Below are positions 42,783 to 56,003 of a stretch of DNA of 64,000 nt, piece by piece; positions within the stretch are counted from its first letter, which is position 1, and every line of letters begins with the position of its first letter. Source of the stretch: Marthasterias glacialis (taxonomy: Eukaryota > Echinodermata > Asteroidea > Forcipulatida > Asteriidae); the NCBI GenBank assembly GCA_911728455.2, contig OU452232.1:2984501-3048500 (forward strand), in the 5' to 3' direction. The position numbers and the translations under genes were made by a program. The notes beneath the pieces are model-generated. The model was not told the origin of the DNA and ran no database searches. It saw only the letters and a program-made list of their open reading frames with translations.

Positions 42783-43104
42783 CCGTCGGAAGAATGACAT
42801 GCAGTGGTAGGAGTGTAGCAGTGAGTTAACTGATTAGCACAACCTTTGCAGTCACATGACTGACATGCAGTAATGGGAGTGTAGCAGTGAGTTAACTGAT
42901 TAGCACAACCTTTGCAGTCACATGAATGTCCCGCTGTGGTTTGAGTGCAGCAGTGAATTTACTAATCAGCACAGCCTGTGTCATCACATAGATGACCTGT
43001 AGTGGTTGGAGTGAGCAGTAAGTTTACTAATCAGCACAACCTGTGCTAGCAGAAGGGTGATCAACATGCAAGAATAAAAACCAAAGGTGAGCCACATCGC
43101 CTGA

Positions 43105-43290
43105 GTGCATGGACCTGAGTGCAGCAGTGAATTTACTAAGCAGCACAACTTGTGCCATCACATGAATGACCTACAGTGGTTGGAGTGTAGCATTGAGTTT
43201 ACTAATCAGCACAACTTGTGCCATCACATGAATGATCTACAGTGGTTGGAGTGTAGCAGTGAGTTTACTGATCAGGACCACGTGTCCTAG
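43105..43290 (+). repeat. 66-bp block 1 (about 3 units)
   Basis: A short block without the hydrophobic leader. It ends with the standard terminal unit (SSEFTDQDHVS, TAG) containing CACGTG at 43279-43284. Confidence 0.8.
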
Positions 43291-43488
43291 CAGAAGGGTG
43301 ATCAACGTGCAAGAATAAAAACCAAAGGTGAGCCATATGGCCAGAGTGCATTGACCAAATTTTCTTTACAAACTCATTGTGACAAAATCAAGAAGAATCA
43401 AAAAAGATTTTGGAGATGTTACGATTATTATCTTGTTGGGGTAGTGTGATAACGCAAATTATATATTGGATGAAAGTTAAAGACTTAC

Positions 43489-43594
43489 CCAATTGTGAAG
43501 AAAGTTGACTTCACTCAGCGAGACAGTTCAATGTCTCCGTCATGACGTGACACCAATGAATGGCAACAGTCAAACAACTTCATGGGTTCGATGT
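43489..43594 (-). other. Array cassette, type A (first of ~20 splice-flanked copies)
   Basis: It is 106 bp. On the minus strand CATATTGTAG precedes and GTAAGTC follows. A-type copies have TTCATGGGTTCGATGTCTAC on the plus strand. Copies of A, B or hybrid type sit with donors at about 43484, 44283, 45289, 46086, 46963, 47760, 48634, 49433, 50377, 51177, 52107, 53453, 54529, 55322, 56197, 57659, 58929, 60399, 62198 and 63660. Only the one at ~54529 has a changed donor (CTGAC on the plus strand). One frame reads FDCCHSLVLRHDGDIELSR and then TGA in A copies. Confidence 0.55.
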
Positions 43595-44287
43595 CTACAA
43601 TATGAAACATGAAAAGCTGTTAACAAAAGATAAAACATGCATTGTCTGTCTTCTTATCTTGCTGTTTTCAAATCAGTTTTAGTATGCTCAAACTGTGCTG
43701 TAACATGAACAACCTGCAGTGGTTGGAGCAGAGCAGTGAGTTTACCAATAAACACAACCTGTGCCGTCACATGGATGACCTGCAGTGGTTGGAGTGTAGC
43801 AGTGAGTTAACTGATTAGCACAACCTTTGCAGTCACATGACTGACCTGCGATGGTTGTAGTGTAGCAGTGAGTTACTAGTCAGCACAAACTGTGCTGTCA
43901 CATAGATGACATGCAGTAATAGGAGTGTAGCAGTGAGTTAACTGATTAGCACAACCTTTGCAGTCACATGAATGTCCCGCTGTGGTTTGAGTGCAGCAGT
44001 GAATTTACTAATCAGCACAGCCTGTGTCGTCACATAGATGACCTGTAGTGGTTGGAGTGAGCAGTAAGTTTACTAATCAGCACAACCTGTGCTAGCAGAA
44101 GGGTGATCAACACGCAAGAATAAAAACCAAAGGTGAGCCACCTCGCCTGAGTGCATGGACCAAGTTTTCTTGAAGAACTTATAGTGACAAAATCAAGAAG
44201 AGTAAGAATCCATTTTAAACAAATAACACTTGTCATCTTGTTGGGTATTGTGATTAAGCAGAAATTGGATCAAAATGAAAAACTTAC

Positions 44288-44393
44288 CCAATTGTGAAAA
44301 AAGTTGACTTCACTCAGAGAGGCAGGTCAATTTTTCCTTCATGACAGAACATCACTGAATGGTAACAGTCAAAAGACCTCTTGAATATGATGC
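44288..44393 (-). other. Array cassette, type B (first copy)
   Basis: It is 106 bp, the same length as type A, with ATATATTGCAG before and GTAAGTT after on the minus strand. B-type copies have GACCTCTTGAATATGATGCC on the plus strand. The frame reads FKRSFDCYHSVMFCHEGNID, then LPL and TGA. Confidence 0.55.
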
Positions 44394-44402
44394 CTGCAAT
44401 AT

Positions 44403-45095
44403 ATGAAACATGAAAAGCTGTTAACAATTAATAACACAGGCAATGTCTGTCTTCTTATTTTGCTGCCTTCAATAATTTTTTTAATCGTCAAACTGTGCAG
44501 TCCCATATATGAACTACAGTGGTTGGAGTGTAGCATTGAGTTTACTAATCAACACAACTTGTGCCATCACATGAATGACCTACAGTGGTTGAAGTGTAGC
44601 ATTGAGTTCACTAATCAGCACAACTTGTGCCATCACATGAATGTCCTACAGTGGTTTGAGTGTAGCATTGAGTTTACTAATCAGCACAACTTGTGCCATC
44701 ACATGAATGACCTACAGTGGTTTGAGTGTAGCATTGAGTTTACTAATCAGCACAACTTGTGCCATCACATGAATGACCTACAGTGGTTGAAGTGTAGCAT
44801 TGAGTTTACTAATCAGCACAACTTGTGCCATCACATGAATGACCTACAGTGGTTGGAGTGTAGCATTGAGTTTACTAATCAGCACAACTTGTGCCATCAC
44901 ATGAATGACCTACAGTGGTTGGAGTGTAGCATTGAATTTACTAATCAGCACAACTTGTGCCATCACATGAATGACCTACAGTGGTTGGAGTGTAGCATTG
45001 AGTTTACTAATCAGCAGAACTTGTGCCATCACATGAATGATCTACAGTGGCTGGAGTGTAGCAGTGAGTTTACTGATCAGGACCACGTGTCCTAG
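44403..45095 (+). CDS. Repeat frame 2: hydrophobic leader + ~9 units
   Basis: A 230-codon frame. Residues 1-34 start MKHEKLL and hold a hydrophobic stretch (VCLLILLPSIIFLIVKLC) that could be a signal peptide or anchor. Then come 22-residue units of the pattern NDLQWLECSIEFTNQHNLCH plus HM, ending with the terminal variant and TAG. Each unit has two Cys and three His, but the spacing does not fit a C2H2 finger. No function is known. An ORF that exists only because of the repeat is the main alternative. Confidence 0.35.
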   Translation: MKHEKLLTINNTGNVCLLILLPSIIFLIVKLCSPIYELQWLECSIEFTNQHNLCHHMNDLQWLKCSIEFTNQHNLCHHMNVLQWFECSIEFTNQHNLCHHMNDLQWFECSIEFTNQHNLCHHMNDLQWLKCSIEFTNQHNLCHHMNDLQWLECSIEFTNQHNLCHHMNDLQWLECSIEFTNQHNLCHHMNDLQWLECSIEFTNQQNLCHHMNDLQWLECSSEFTDQDHVS

Positions 45096-46207
45096 CAGAA
45101 AGGTGATCAATGTGCAAGAATAAAAACCAAAGGTGAGCCATATGGCCAGCGTGCATTGACCAAATTTTCTTTACAAACTCATTGTGACAAAATCAAGAAG
45201 AATCAAAAAAGATTTTGAAGATGTTACGATTATTTTCTTGTTGGGGTAGTGTGATAACGCAAATTATATATTGGATGAAAGTTAAAGACTTACCCAATTG
45301 TGAAGAAAGTTGACTTCACTCAGCGAGACAGTTCAATGTCTCCGTCATGATGTAACACTAATGAATGGCAACAATCAAACAACTTCATGGGTTCGATGTC
45401 TACAATAAGAAACATGAAAAGCTGTTAACAATAGATAAAACATGCATTGTCTGTCTTCTTATCTTGCTGTTTTCAAATCAGTTTTAGTATGCTCAAACTG
45501 TGCTGTAACATGAACAACCTGCAGTGGTTGGAGCACAGCAGTGAGTTTACCAATAAACACAACCTGTGCCGTCACATGGATGACCTGCAGTGGTTGGAGT
45601 GTAGCAGTGAGTTAACTGATTAGCACAACATTTGCAGTCACATGACTGACCTGCAGTGGTTGGAGTGTAGCAGTGAGTTACTAGTCAGCACAAACTGTGC
45701 TTTCACATAGATGACGTGCAGTAGTAGGAGTGTAGCAGTGAGTAAACTGATTAGCACAACCTTTGCAGTCACATGAATGTCCCGCTGTGGTTTGAGTGCA
45801 GCAGTGAATTTACTAATCAGCACAGCCTGTGTCGTCACATAGATGACCTGTAGTGGTTGGAGTGAGCAGTAAGTTTACTAATCAGCACAACCTGTGCTAG
45901 CAGAAGGGTGATCAACAGCAAAGAATAAAAACCAAAGGTGAGCCACCTCGCCTGAGTGCATGGACCAAGTTTTCTTGAAGAACTAATTGTGACAAAATCA
46001 AGAAGAATAAGAATCTATTTTAAACAAATAACACTTGTCATCTTGTTGGGTATTGTGATTAAGCAGAAATTGGATCAAAATGAAAAACTTACCCAATTGT
46101 GAAAAAAGTTGACTTCACTCAGAGAGGCAGGTCAATGTTTCCTTCATGACAGAACATCACTGAATGGTAACAGTCAAAAGACCTCTTGAATATGATGCCT
46201 GCAATAT

Positions 46208-46768
46208 ATGAAACATGAAAAGCTGTTAACAATTAATAACACAGGCATTGTCTGTCTTCTTATCTTGCTGCCTTCAATAATTTTTTTAATCGTCAAACTG
46301 TGCAGTCCCATAAATGACCTACAGTGGTTGGAGTGTAGCATTGAGTTTACTAATCAGCACAACTTGGTCCATCACATGAATGACCTACAGTGGTTGGAGT
46401 GTAGCATTGAGTTTACTAATCAGCACAACTTGTGCCATCACATGAATGACCTACAGTGGTTGAAGTGTAGCATTGAGTTCACTAATCAGCACAACTTGTG
46501 CCATCACATGAATGACCTACAGAGGTTGGAGTGTAGCATTGAGTTTACTAATCAGCACAACTTGTGCCATCACATGAATGACCTACAGTGGTTGGAGTGT
46601 AGCATTGAATTTACTAATCAGCACAACTTGTGCCATCACATGAATGACCTACAGTGGTTGGAGTGTAGCATTGAGTTTACTAATCAGCACAACTTGTGCC
46701 ATCACATGAATGATCTACAGTGGTTGGAGTGTAGCAGTGAGTTTACTGATCAGGACCACGTGTCCTAG
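46208..46768 (+). CDS. Repeat frame 3: leader + ~7 units
   Basis: A 186-codon frame with the same leader and terminal unit as the 44.4-kb frame. One unit carries LVHHM in place of LCHHM, and one carries QRLE in place of QWLE. Confidence 0.35.
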   Translation: MKHEKLLTINNTGIVCLLILLPSIIFLIVKLCSPINDLQWLECSIEFTNQHNLVHHMNDLQWLECSIEFTNQHNLCHHMNDLQWLKCSIEFTNQHNLCHHMNDLQRLECSIEFTNQHNLCHHMNDLQWLECSIEFTNQHNLCHHMNDLQWLECSIEFTNQHNLCHHMNDLQWLECSSEFTDQDHVS

Positions 46769-47880
46769 CAGAAAGGTGATCAACGTGCAAGAATAAAAAC
46801 CAAAGGTGAGCCATTTGGCCAGAGTGCATTGACCAAATTTTCTTTACAAACTCATTGTGACAAAATCAAACAAGAATCAAAAAAGATTTTGAAGATGTTA
46901 CGATTATTATCTTGTTGGGGTAGTGTGATAACGCAAATTATATATTGGATGAAAGTTAAAGACTTACCCAATTGTGAAGAAAGTTGACTTCACTCAGCGA
47001 GACAGTTCAATGTCTCCGTCATGACGTAACACTAATGAATGGCAACAGTCAAACAACTTCATGGGTTCGATGTCTACAATATGAAACATGAAAAGCTGTT
47101 AACAATAGATAAAACATGCATTGTCTGTCTTCTTATCTTGCTGTTTTCAAATCAGTTTTAGTATGCTCAAACTGTGCTGTAACATGAACAACCTGCAGTG
47201 GTTGGAGCAGAGCAGTGAGTTTACCAATAAACACAACCTGTGCCGTTACATGGATGACCTGCAGTGGTTGGAGTGTAGCAGTGAGTTAACTGATTAGCAC
47301 AACCTTTGCAGTCACATGACTGACCTGCAGTGGTTGGAGTGTAGCAGTGATTACTAGTCAGCAAAAACTGTGCTTTCACATAGATGACGTGCAGTAGTAG
47401 GAGTGTAGCAGTGAGTTAACTGATTAGCACAACCTTTGCAGTCACATGAATGTCCCGCTGTGGTTTGAGTGCAGCAGTGAATTTACTAATCAGCACAGCC
47501 TGTGTCGTCACATAGATGACCTGTAGTGGTTGGAGTGAGCAGTAAGTTTACTAATCAGCACAACCTGTGCTAGCACAAGGGTGATCAACACGCAAGAATA
47601 AAAACCAAAGGTGAGCCACCTCGCCTGAGTGCATGGACCAAGTTTTCTTGAAGAACTTATTGTGACAAAATCAAGAAGAATAAGAATCCATTTTAAACAA
47701 ATAACACTTGTCATCTTGTTGGGTATTGTGATTAAGCAGAAGTTGGATCAAAATGAAAAACTTACCCAATTGTGAAAAAAGTTGACTTCACTCAGAGAGG
47801 CAGGTCAATGTTTCCTTCATGACAGAACATCACTGAATGGTAACAGTCAAAAGACCTCTTGAATATGATGCCTGCAATAT

Positions 47881-48441
47881 ATGAAACATGAAAAGCTGTT
47901 AACAATTAATAACACAGGCATTGTCTGTCTTCTTATCTTGCTGCCTTCAATAATTTTTTTAATCGTCAAACTGTGCAGTCCCATAAATGACCTACAGTGG
48001 TTGGAGTGTAGCATTGAGTTTACTAATCAGCACAACTTGTGCCATCACATGAATGACCTACAGTGGTTGAAGTGTAGCATTGAGTTTACTAATCAGCACA
48101 ACTTGTGCCATCACATGAATGACCTACAGTGGTTGAAGTGTAGCATTGAGTTTACTAATCAGCACAACTTGTGCCATCACATGAATGACCTACAGAGGTT
48201 GGAGTGTAGCATTGAGTTTACTAATCAGCACAACTTGTGCCATCACATGAATGACCTACAGTGGTTGGAGTGTAGCATTGAAATTACTAATCAGCACAAC
48301 TTGTGCCATCACATAAATGACCTACAGTGGTTGGAGTGTAGCATTGAGTTTACTAATCAGCACAACTTGTGCCATCACATGAATGATCTACAGTGGTACG
48401 AGTGTAGCAGTGAGTTTACTGATCAGGACCACGTGTCCTAG
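47881..48441 (+). CDS. Repeat frame 4: leader + ~7 units
   Basis: A 186-codon frame. The spacing to the 46208 frame is 1673 bp, the regular A+B period. The terminal unit has QWYEC. Confidence 0.35.
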   Translation: MKHEKLLTINNTGIVCLLILLPSIIFLIVKLCSPINDLQWLECSIEFTNQHNLCHHMNDLQWLKCSIEFTNQHNLCHHMNDLQWLKCSIEFTNQHNLCHHMNDLQRLECSIEFTNQHNLCHHMNDLQWLECSIEITNQHNLCHHINDLQWLECSIEFTNQHNLCHHMNDLQWYECSSEFTDQDHVS

Positions 48442-49662
48442 CAGAAAGGTGATCAACGTACAAGAATAAAAACCAAAGGTGAGCCAATTGGCCAGAGTGC
48501 ATTGACCAAATTTTCTATACAAACTCATTGTGAAAAAATCAAGAAGAATCAAAAAAGATTTTGAAGATGTTACGATTATTATCTTGTTGGGGTAGTGTGA
48601 TAACGCAAATTATATATTGGATGAAAGTTAAAGACTTACCCAATTGTGAAGAAAGTTGACTTCACTCAGCGAGACAGTTCAATGTCTCCGTCATGACGTA
48701 ACACTAATGAATGGCAACAGTCAAACAACTTCATGGGTTCGATGTCTACAATATGAAACATGAAAAGCTGTTAACAATAGATAAAACATGCATTGTCTGT
48801 CTTCTTATCTTGCTGTTTTCAAATCAGTTTTAGTATGCTCAAACTGTGCTGTAACATGAACAACCTGCAGTGGTTGGAGCACAGCAGTGAGTTTACCAAT
48901 AAACACAACCTGTGCCGTCACACGGATGACCTGCAGTGGTTGGAGTGTAGCAGTGAGTTAACTGATTAGCACAACCTTTGCAGTCACAAGAGTGACCTGC
49001 AGTGGTTGGAGTGTAGCAGTGAGTTACTAGTCAGCACAAACTGTGCTTTCACATAGATGACGTGCAGTAGTAGGAGTGTAGAAGTGAGTTAACTGATTAG
49101 CACAACCTTTGCAGTCACATGAATGTCCCGCTGTGGTTTGAGTGCAGCAGTGAATTTACTAATCAGCACAGCCTGTGTCGTCACATAGATGACCTGTAGT
49201 GGTTGGAGTGAGCAGTAAGTTTACTAATCAGCACAACCTGTGCTAGCAGAAGGGTGATCAACACACAAGAATAAAAACCAAAGGTGAGCCACATCGCCTG
49301 AGTGCATGGACCAAGTTTTCTTGAAGAACTTATTGTGACAAAATCAAGAAGAATAAGAATCCATTTTAAACAAATAACACTTGTCATCTTGTTGGGTATT
49401 GTGATTAAGCAGAAATTGGATCAAAATGAAAAACTTACCCAATTGTGAAAAAAGGTGACTTCACTCAGAGAGGCAGGTCAATGTTTCCTTCATGACAGAA
49501 CATCACTGAACGGTAACAGTCAAAAGACCTCTTGAATATGATGCCTGCAATATATGAACCATGAAAAGCTGTTAACAATTAATAACACAGGCATTGTCTG
49601 TCTTCTTATCTTGCTGCCTTCAACTATTTTTTTTTATCGTCAAACTGTGCATTCCCATAAAT

Positions 49663-50181
49663 GACCTACAGTGGTTGGAGTGTAGCACATAGTTTACTAA
49701 TCAGCACAACTTGTGCCATCACATGAATGACCTACAGTGGTTGAGGCGTAGCATCGAGTTTACTAATCAGCACAACTTGTGCCATCACATGAATGACCTA
49801 CAGTGGTTTGAGTGTAGCATTGAGTTTACTAATCAGCACAACTTGTGCCATCACATGAATGACCTACAGTGGTTGAAGTGTAGCATTGAGTTTACTAATC
49901 AGCACAACTTGTGCCATCACATGAATGACCTACAGTGGTTGGAGTGTAGCATTGAGTTTACTAATCAGCACAACTTTTGCCATCACATGAATGACCTACA
50001 GTGGTTGGAGTGTAGCATTGAATTTACTAATCAGCACAACTTGTGCCATCACATGAATGACCTACAGTGGTTGGAGTGTAGCATTGAGTTTACTAATCAG
50101 CACAACTTGTGCCATCACATGAATGATCTACAGTGGTTGGAGTGTAGCAGTGAGTTTACTGATCAGGACCACGTGTCCTAG
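49663..50181 (+). repeat. Repeat block 5 (~8 units), leader out of frame
   Basis: The leader ATG at 49555 has an extra base in its T-run, so the hydrophobic leader is not joined to the repeat frame. The repeats are open from 49711 to 50181. Confidence 0.6.
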
Positions 50182-50775
50182 CAGAAAGGTGATCAATGTG
50201 CAAGAATAAAAACCAAAGGTGAGCCATATGGCCAGAGTGCATTGACCAAATTTTCTTCACAAACTCATTGTGACAAAATCAAGAAGAATCAAAAAAGATT
50301 TTGAAGATGTTACGATTATTATCTTGTTGGGGTAGTGTGATAACGCAAATTATATATTGGATGAAAGTTAAAGACTTACCCAATTGTGAAGAAAGTTGAC
50401 TTCACTCAGCGAGACAGTACAATGTCTCCGTCATGATGTAACACTAATGAATGGCAACAACAAACAACTTCATGGGTTCGATGTCTACAATATGAAACAT
50501 GAAAAGCTGTTAACAATAGATAAAACATGCATTGTCTGTTTTCTTATCTTGCTGTTTTCAAATCAGTTTTAGTATGCTCAAACTGTGCTGTAACATGAAC
50601 AACCTGCAGTGGTTGGAGCACAGCAGTGAGTTTACCAATAAACACAACCTGTGCCGTCACATGGATGACCTGCAGTGGTTGGAGCGTAGCAGTGAGTTAA
50701 CTGATTAGCACAACCTTTGCAGTCACATGACTGACCTGCAGTGGTTGGAGTGTAGCAGTGAGTTACTAGTCAGCA

Positions 50776-50990
50776 CTACTTGTGCCATCACATGAATGAC
50801 CTACAGTGGTTGAAGTGTAGCATTGAGTTTAATAATCAGCACAACTTATGCCATCACATGAATGACCTACAGTGGTTGGAGTGTAGCATTGAGTTTACTA
50901 ATCAGCACAGCCTGTGTCGTCACATAGATGACCTGTAGTGGTTGGAGTGAGCAGTAAGTTTACTAATCAGGACCACGTGTCCTAGCAGAA
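50776..50990 (+). repeat. Short block 6 (about 3 units) inside an A spacer
   Basis: Standard units have replaced part of the older diverged units of the A spacer. The block ends at a CACGTG terminal unit near 50972. This looks like a gene-conversion or crossover product. Confidence 0.65.
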
Positions 50991-51297
50991 GGGTGATCAA
51001 CGTGCAAGAATAAAAACCAAAGGTGAGCCATATGACCTGAGTGCATTGACCAAATTTTCTTTACGAACTCATTGTGACAAAATCAAGAAGAATCAAAAAA
51101 GATTTTGAAGATGTTCAATTATTATCTTGTTGGGGTAGTGTGATAACGCAACTTATATATTGGATGGAATTTAAAGACTTACCCAATTGTGAAGAAAGTT
51201 GACTGTACTCAGCGAGACAGTTCAATGTCTCCTTCATGACAGAACATCACTGAATGGTAACAGTCAAAAGACCTCTTGAATATGATGCCTGCAATAT

Positions 51298-51924
51298 ATG
51301 AAACATGAAAAGCTGTTAACAATTAATAACACAGGCATTGTCTGTCTTCTTATATTGCTTCCTTCAATAATTTTTTTAATCGTCAAACTGTGCAGTCCCA
51401 TAAATGACCTACAGTGGTTGGAGTGTAGCATTGAGTTTACTAATCAGCACAACTTGTGCCATCACATGAATGACCTACAGTGGTTGAGGTGTAGCATTGA
51501 GTTTACTAATCAGCACAACTTGTGCCATCACATGAATGACCTACAGTGGTTGGAGTGTAGCATTGAGTTTACTAATCAGCACAACTTGTGCCATCACATG
51601 AATGACCTACAGTGGTTTGAGTGTAGCATGGAGTTTACTAATCAGCACAACTTGTGCCATCACATGAATGACCTACAGTGGTTGAAGTGTAGCATTGAGT
51701 TTACTAATCAGCACAACTTGTGCCATCACATGAATGACCTACAGTGGTTGGAGTGTAGCATTGAGTTTACTAATCAGCACAACTTGTGCCATCACATGAA
51801 TGACCTACAGTGGTTGAAGTGTAGCATTGAGTTTACTAATCAGCACAACTTGTGCCATCACATGAATGATCTACAGTGGTTGAAGTGTAGCAGTGAGTTT
51901 ACTGATCAGAACCACGTGTCCTAG
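51298..51924 (+). CDS. Repeat frame 7: leader + ~8 units
   Basis: A 208-codon frame with an intact leader and a terminal unit reading SSEFTDQNHVS. It is the first block preceded by a hybrid A/B cassette. Confidence 0.35.
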   Translation: MKHEKLLTINNTGIVCLLILLPSIIFLIVKLCSPINDLQWLECSIEFTNQHNLCHHMNDLQWLRCSIEFTNQHNLCHHMNDLQWLECSIEFTNQHNLCHHMNDLQWFECSMEFTNQHNLCHHMNDLQWLKCSIEFTNQHNLCHHMNDLQWLECSIEFTNQHNLCHHMNDLQWLKCSIEFTNQHNLCHHMNDLQWLKCSSEFTDQNHVS

Positions 51925-52276
51925 CAGAAGGGTGATCAACAGGCAAGAATAAAAACCAAAGGTGAGCCATATGGCCTGAGTGCATTGACCAAATTTTCTT
52001 TACGAACTCATTGTGACAAAATCAAGAAGAATCAAAAAAGATTTTGAAGATGTTCAATTATTATCTTGTTGGGGTAGTGTGATAACGCAAATTATATATT
52101 GGATGAAAGTTAAAGACTTACCCAAATGTGAAGAAAGTTGACTTCACTCAGCGAGACAGTTCAATGTCTCCTTCATGACAGAACATCACTGAATGGTAAC
52201 AGTCAAAAGACCTCTTGAATATGATGCCTGCAATATATGAAACATGAAAAGCTGTTAACAATTAATAACACAGGCA

Positions 52277-53260
52277 TTGTCTGTCTTCTTATCTTGCTGC
52301 CTTCAACTATATTTTTTTATCGTCAAACTGTGCAGTCCCATAAATGACCTACAGTGGTTGGAGTGTAGCATTGAGTTTACTAATCAGCACAACTTGTGCC
52401 ATCACATGAATGACCTACAGTGGTTGAGGTGTAGCATTGAGTTTACTAATCAGCACAACTTGTGCCATCACATGAATGACCTACAGTGGTTTGAGTGTAG
52501 CATTGAGTTTACTAATCAGCACAACTTGTGCCATCACATGAATGACCTACAGTGGTTGAAGTGTAGCATTGAGTTTACTAATCAGCACAACTTGTGCCAT
52601 CACATGAATGACCTACAGTGGTTGAAGTGTAGCACTGAATTTACTAATCAGCACAACTTGTGCCATCACATGAATGACCTACAGTGGTTGGAGTATAGCA
52701 TTGAGTTTACTAATCAGCACAAATTGTGCCATCACATGAATGATCTACAGTGGTTTGAGTGTAGCATTGAGTTTACTAATCAGCACAAATTGTGTCATCA
52801 CATGAATGACCTACAGTGGTTTGAGTGTAGCATGGAGTTTACTAATCAGCACTACTTGTGCCATCACATGAATGACCTACAGTGGTTGAAGTGTAGCATT
52901 GAGTTTACTAATCAGCACAACTTGTGCCATCACATGAATGACTTACAGTGGTTGAAGTGTAGCATTGAGTTTACTAATCAGCACAACTTGTGCCATCACA
53001 TGAATGACCTACAGTGGTTGGAGTGTAGCATTGAGTTTACTAATCAGCACAACTTGTGCCATCACATGAATGACCTACAGTGGTTGAAGTATAGCATTGA
53101 GTTTACTAATCAGCACAACTTGTGCCATCACATGAATGACCTACAGTGGTTGAAGTGTAGCATTGAGTTTACTAATCAGCACAACTTGTGCCATCACATG
53201 AATGATCTACGGTGGTTGGAGTGTAGCAGTGAGTTTACTGATCAGGACCACGTGTCCTAG
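52277..53260 (+). repeat. Repeat block 8 (~14 units), leader out of frame
   Basis: Repeats are open for about 300 codons to TAG at 53260. The leader from the ATG near 52239 carries one extra base (ACTATA before the T-run) and is out of frame. The only in-frame starts are non-ATG. Confidence 0.6.
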
Positions 53261-53610
53261 CAGAAAGGTGATCAACGTGCAAGAATAAAAACCAAAGGTG
53301 AGCCATATGGCCAGAGTGCATTGACCAAATTTTCTTTACGAACTCATTGTGACAAAATCAAGAAGAATCAAAAAAGATTTTGAAGATGTTCAATTATTAT
53401 CTTGTTGGGGTAGTGTGATAACGCAAATTATATATTGGATGAAAGTTAAAGACTTACCCAATTGTGAAGAAAGTTGACTTCACTCAGCGAGACAGTTCAA
53501 TGTCTCCGTCATGACGTAACACCAATGAATGGCAACAGTCAAACAACTTCATGGGTTCGATGTCTACAATATGAAACATGAAAAGCTGTTAACAATAGAC
53601 AACACATGCA

Positions 53611-54330
53611 ATGTCTGTCTTCTTATCTTGCTGTTTTCAAATCAGTTGTAGTATGCTCAAACTGTGCTGTAACATGAACAACCTGCAGTGGTTGGAGCAC
53701 AGCAGTGAGTTTACCAATAAACACAACTTGTGCCGTCACATGGATGACCTGCAGTGGTTGGAGTGTAGCATTGAGTTTACTAATCAGCACAACTTGTGCC
53801 ATCACATGAATGACCTACAGTGGTTGAAGTGTAGCATTGAGTTTACTAATCAGCACAACTTGTGCCATCACATGAATGACCTACAGTGGTTTGAGTGTAG
53901 CATTGAGTTTACTAATCAGCACAACTTGTGCCATCACATGAATGACCTACAGTGGTTGAAGTGTAGCATTGAGTTTACTAATCAGCACAACTTGTGCCAT
54001 CACATGAATGACCTACAGTGGTTTGAGTGTAGCATTGAGTTTACTAATCAGCACAACTTGTGCCATCACATGAATGACCTACAGTGGTTTGAGTGTAGCA
54101 TGGATTTAACTAATCAGCACTACTTGTGCCATCACATGAATGACCTACAGTGGTTGAAGTGTAGCATTGAGTTCGCTAATCAGCACAACTTGTGCCATCA
54201 CATGAATGACCTACAGTGGTTGGAGTGTAGCATTGAGTTTACTAATCAGCACAACTTGTGCCATCACATGAATGATCTACAGTGGTTGGAGTGTAGCAGT
54301 GAGTTTACTGATCAGGACCACGTGTCCTAG
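53611..54330 (+). repeat. Repeat block 9 (~10 units) fused to an A-type start
   Basis: The frame begins in the A-type leader (VFLSCCFQ, then NMNNLQWLEHSSEFTNKHNL) and passes directly into standard units, so an A spacer has lost its diverged tail by recombination. It ends at the CACGTG terminal unit. Confidence 0.6.
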
Positions 54331-55562
54331 CAGAAAGGTGATCAATGTGCAAGAATAAAAACCAAAGGTGAGCCATATGGCCAGAGTGCATTGACCAATT
54401 TTTTTTTACAAACTCATTGTGACAAAATCAAGAAGAATCAAAAAAGATTTTGAAGATGTTACGATTATTATCTTGTTGGGGTAGTGTGATAACGCAAGTT
54501 ATATATTGGATGAAAGTTAAAGACTGACCCAATTGTGAAGAAAGTTGACTTCACTCAGCGAGACAGTTCAATGTCTCCGTCATGACGTAACACTAATGAA
54601 TGGCAACAGTCAAACAACTTCATGGGTTCGATGTCTACAATATGAAACATGAAAAGCTGTTAACAATAGATAAAACATGCATTGTCTGTCTTCTTATCTT
54701 GCTGTTTTCAAATCAGTTTTAGTATGCTCAAACTGTGCTGTAACATGAACAACCTGCAGTGGTTGGAGCACAGCAGTGAGTTTACCAATAAACACAACCT
54801 GTGCAGTCACATGGATGACCTGCAGTGGTTGAAGTGTAGCAGTGAGTTAACTGATTAGCACAACCTTTGCAGTCACATGACTGACCTGCAATGGTTGGAG
54901 TGTAGCAGTGAGTTACTAGTCAGCACAAACTGTGCTGTCACATAGATGACATGCAGTAATAGGAGTGTAGCAGTGAGTTAACTGATTAGCACAACCTTTG
55001 CAGTCATATGAACGTCCCGCTGTGGTTTGAGTGCAGCAGTGAATTTACTAATCAGCACAGCCTGTGTCGTCACATAGATGACCTGTAGTGGTTGGAGTGA
55101 GCAGTAAGTTTACTAATCAGCACAACCTGTGCTAGCAGAAAGGTGATCAACACGCAAGAATAAAAACCAAAGGTGAGCCACATCGCCTGAGTGCATGGAC
55201 CAAGTTTTCTTGAAGAACTTATTGTGACAAAATCAAGAAGAATAAGAATCTATTTTAATTAAATAACACTTGTCATCTTGTTGGGTATTGTGATTAAGCA
55301 GAAATTGGATCAAAATGAAAAACTTACCCAATTGTGAAAAAAGTTGACTTCACTCAGAGAGGCAGGTCAATGTTTCCTTCATGACAGAACATCACTGAAT
55401 GGTAACAGTCAAAAGACCTCTTGAATATGATGCCTGCAATATATGAAACATGAAAAGCTGTTAACAATTAATAACACAGTCATTGTCTGTCTTCTTATCT
55501 TGCTGCCTTCAATAGTTTTTTTAATCGTCAAACTGTGAAGTCCCATAAATGACCTACAGTGG

Positions 55563-56003
55563 TTGGAGTGTAGCATTGAGTTTACTAATCAGCACAACTT
55601 GTGCCATCACATGAATGACCTAGAGTGGTTTGAATGTAGCATTGAGTTTACTAATCAGCACAACTTGTGCCATCACATGAATGACCTACAGTGGTTGAAG
55701 TGTAGCATTGAGTTTACTAATCAGCACAACTTGTGCCATCACATGAATGACCTACAGTGGTTGGAGTGTAGCATTGAGTTTACTAATCAGCACAACTTTT
55801 GCCATCACATGAATGACCTACAGTGGTTGGAGTGTAGCATTGAATTTACTAATCAGCACAACTTGTGCCATCACATGAATGACCTACAGTGGTTGGAGTG
55901 TAGCATTGAGTTTACTAATCAGCACAACTTGTGCCATCACATGAATGATCTACAGTGGTTGGAGTGTAGCAGTGAGTTTACTGATCAGGACCACGTGTCC
56001 TAG
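55563..56003 (+). repeat. Repeat block 10 (~7 units)
   Basis: Standard B-type block; 146 codons are open from a TTG. The leader is altered at the T-run. Confidence 0.6.

Noticed and set aside
44030-49387. Recurrent 66-68 codon minus-strand ORFs in the A spacers
   Set aside because: They repeat because the spacer repeats, they run across the predicted splice borders, and no product is recognised.
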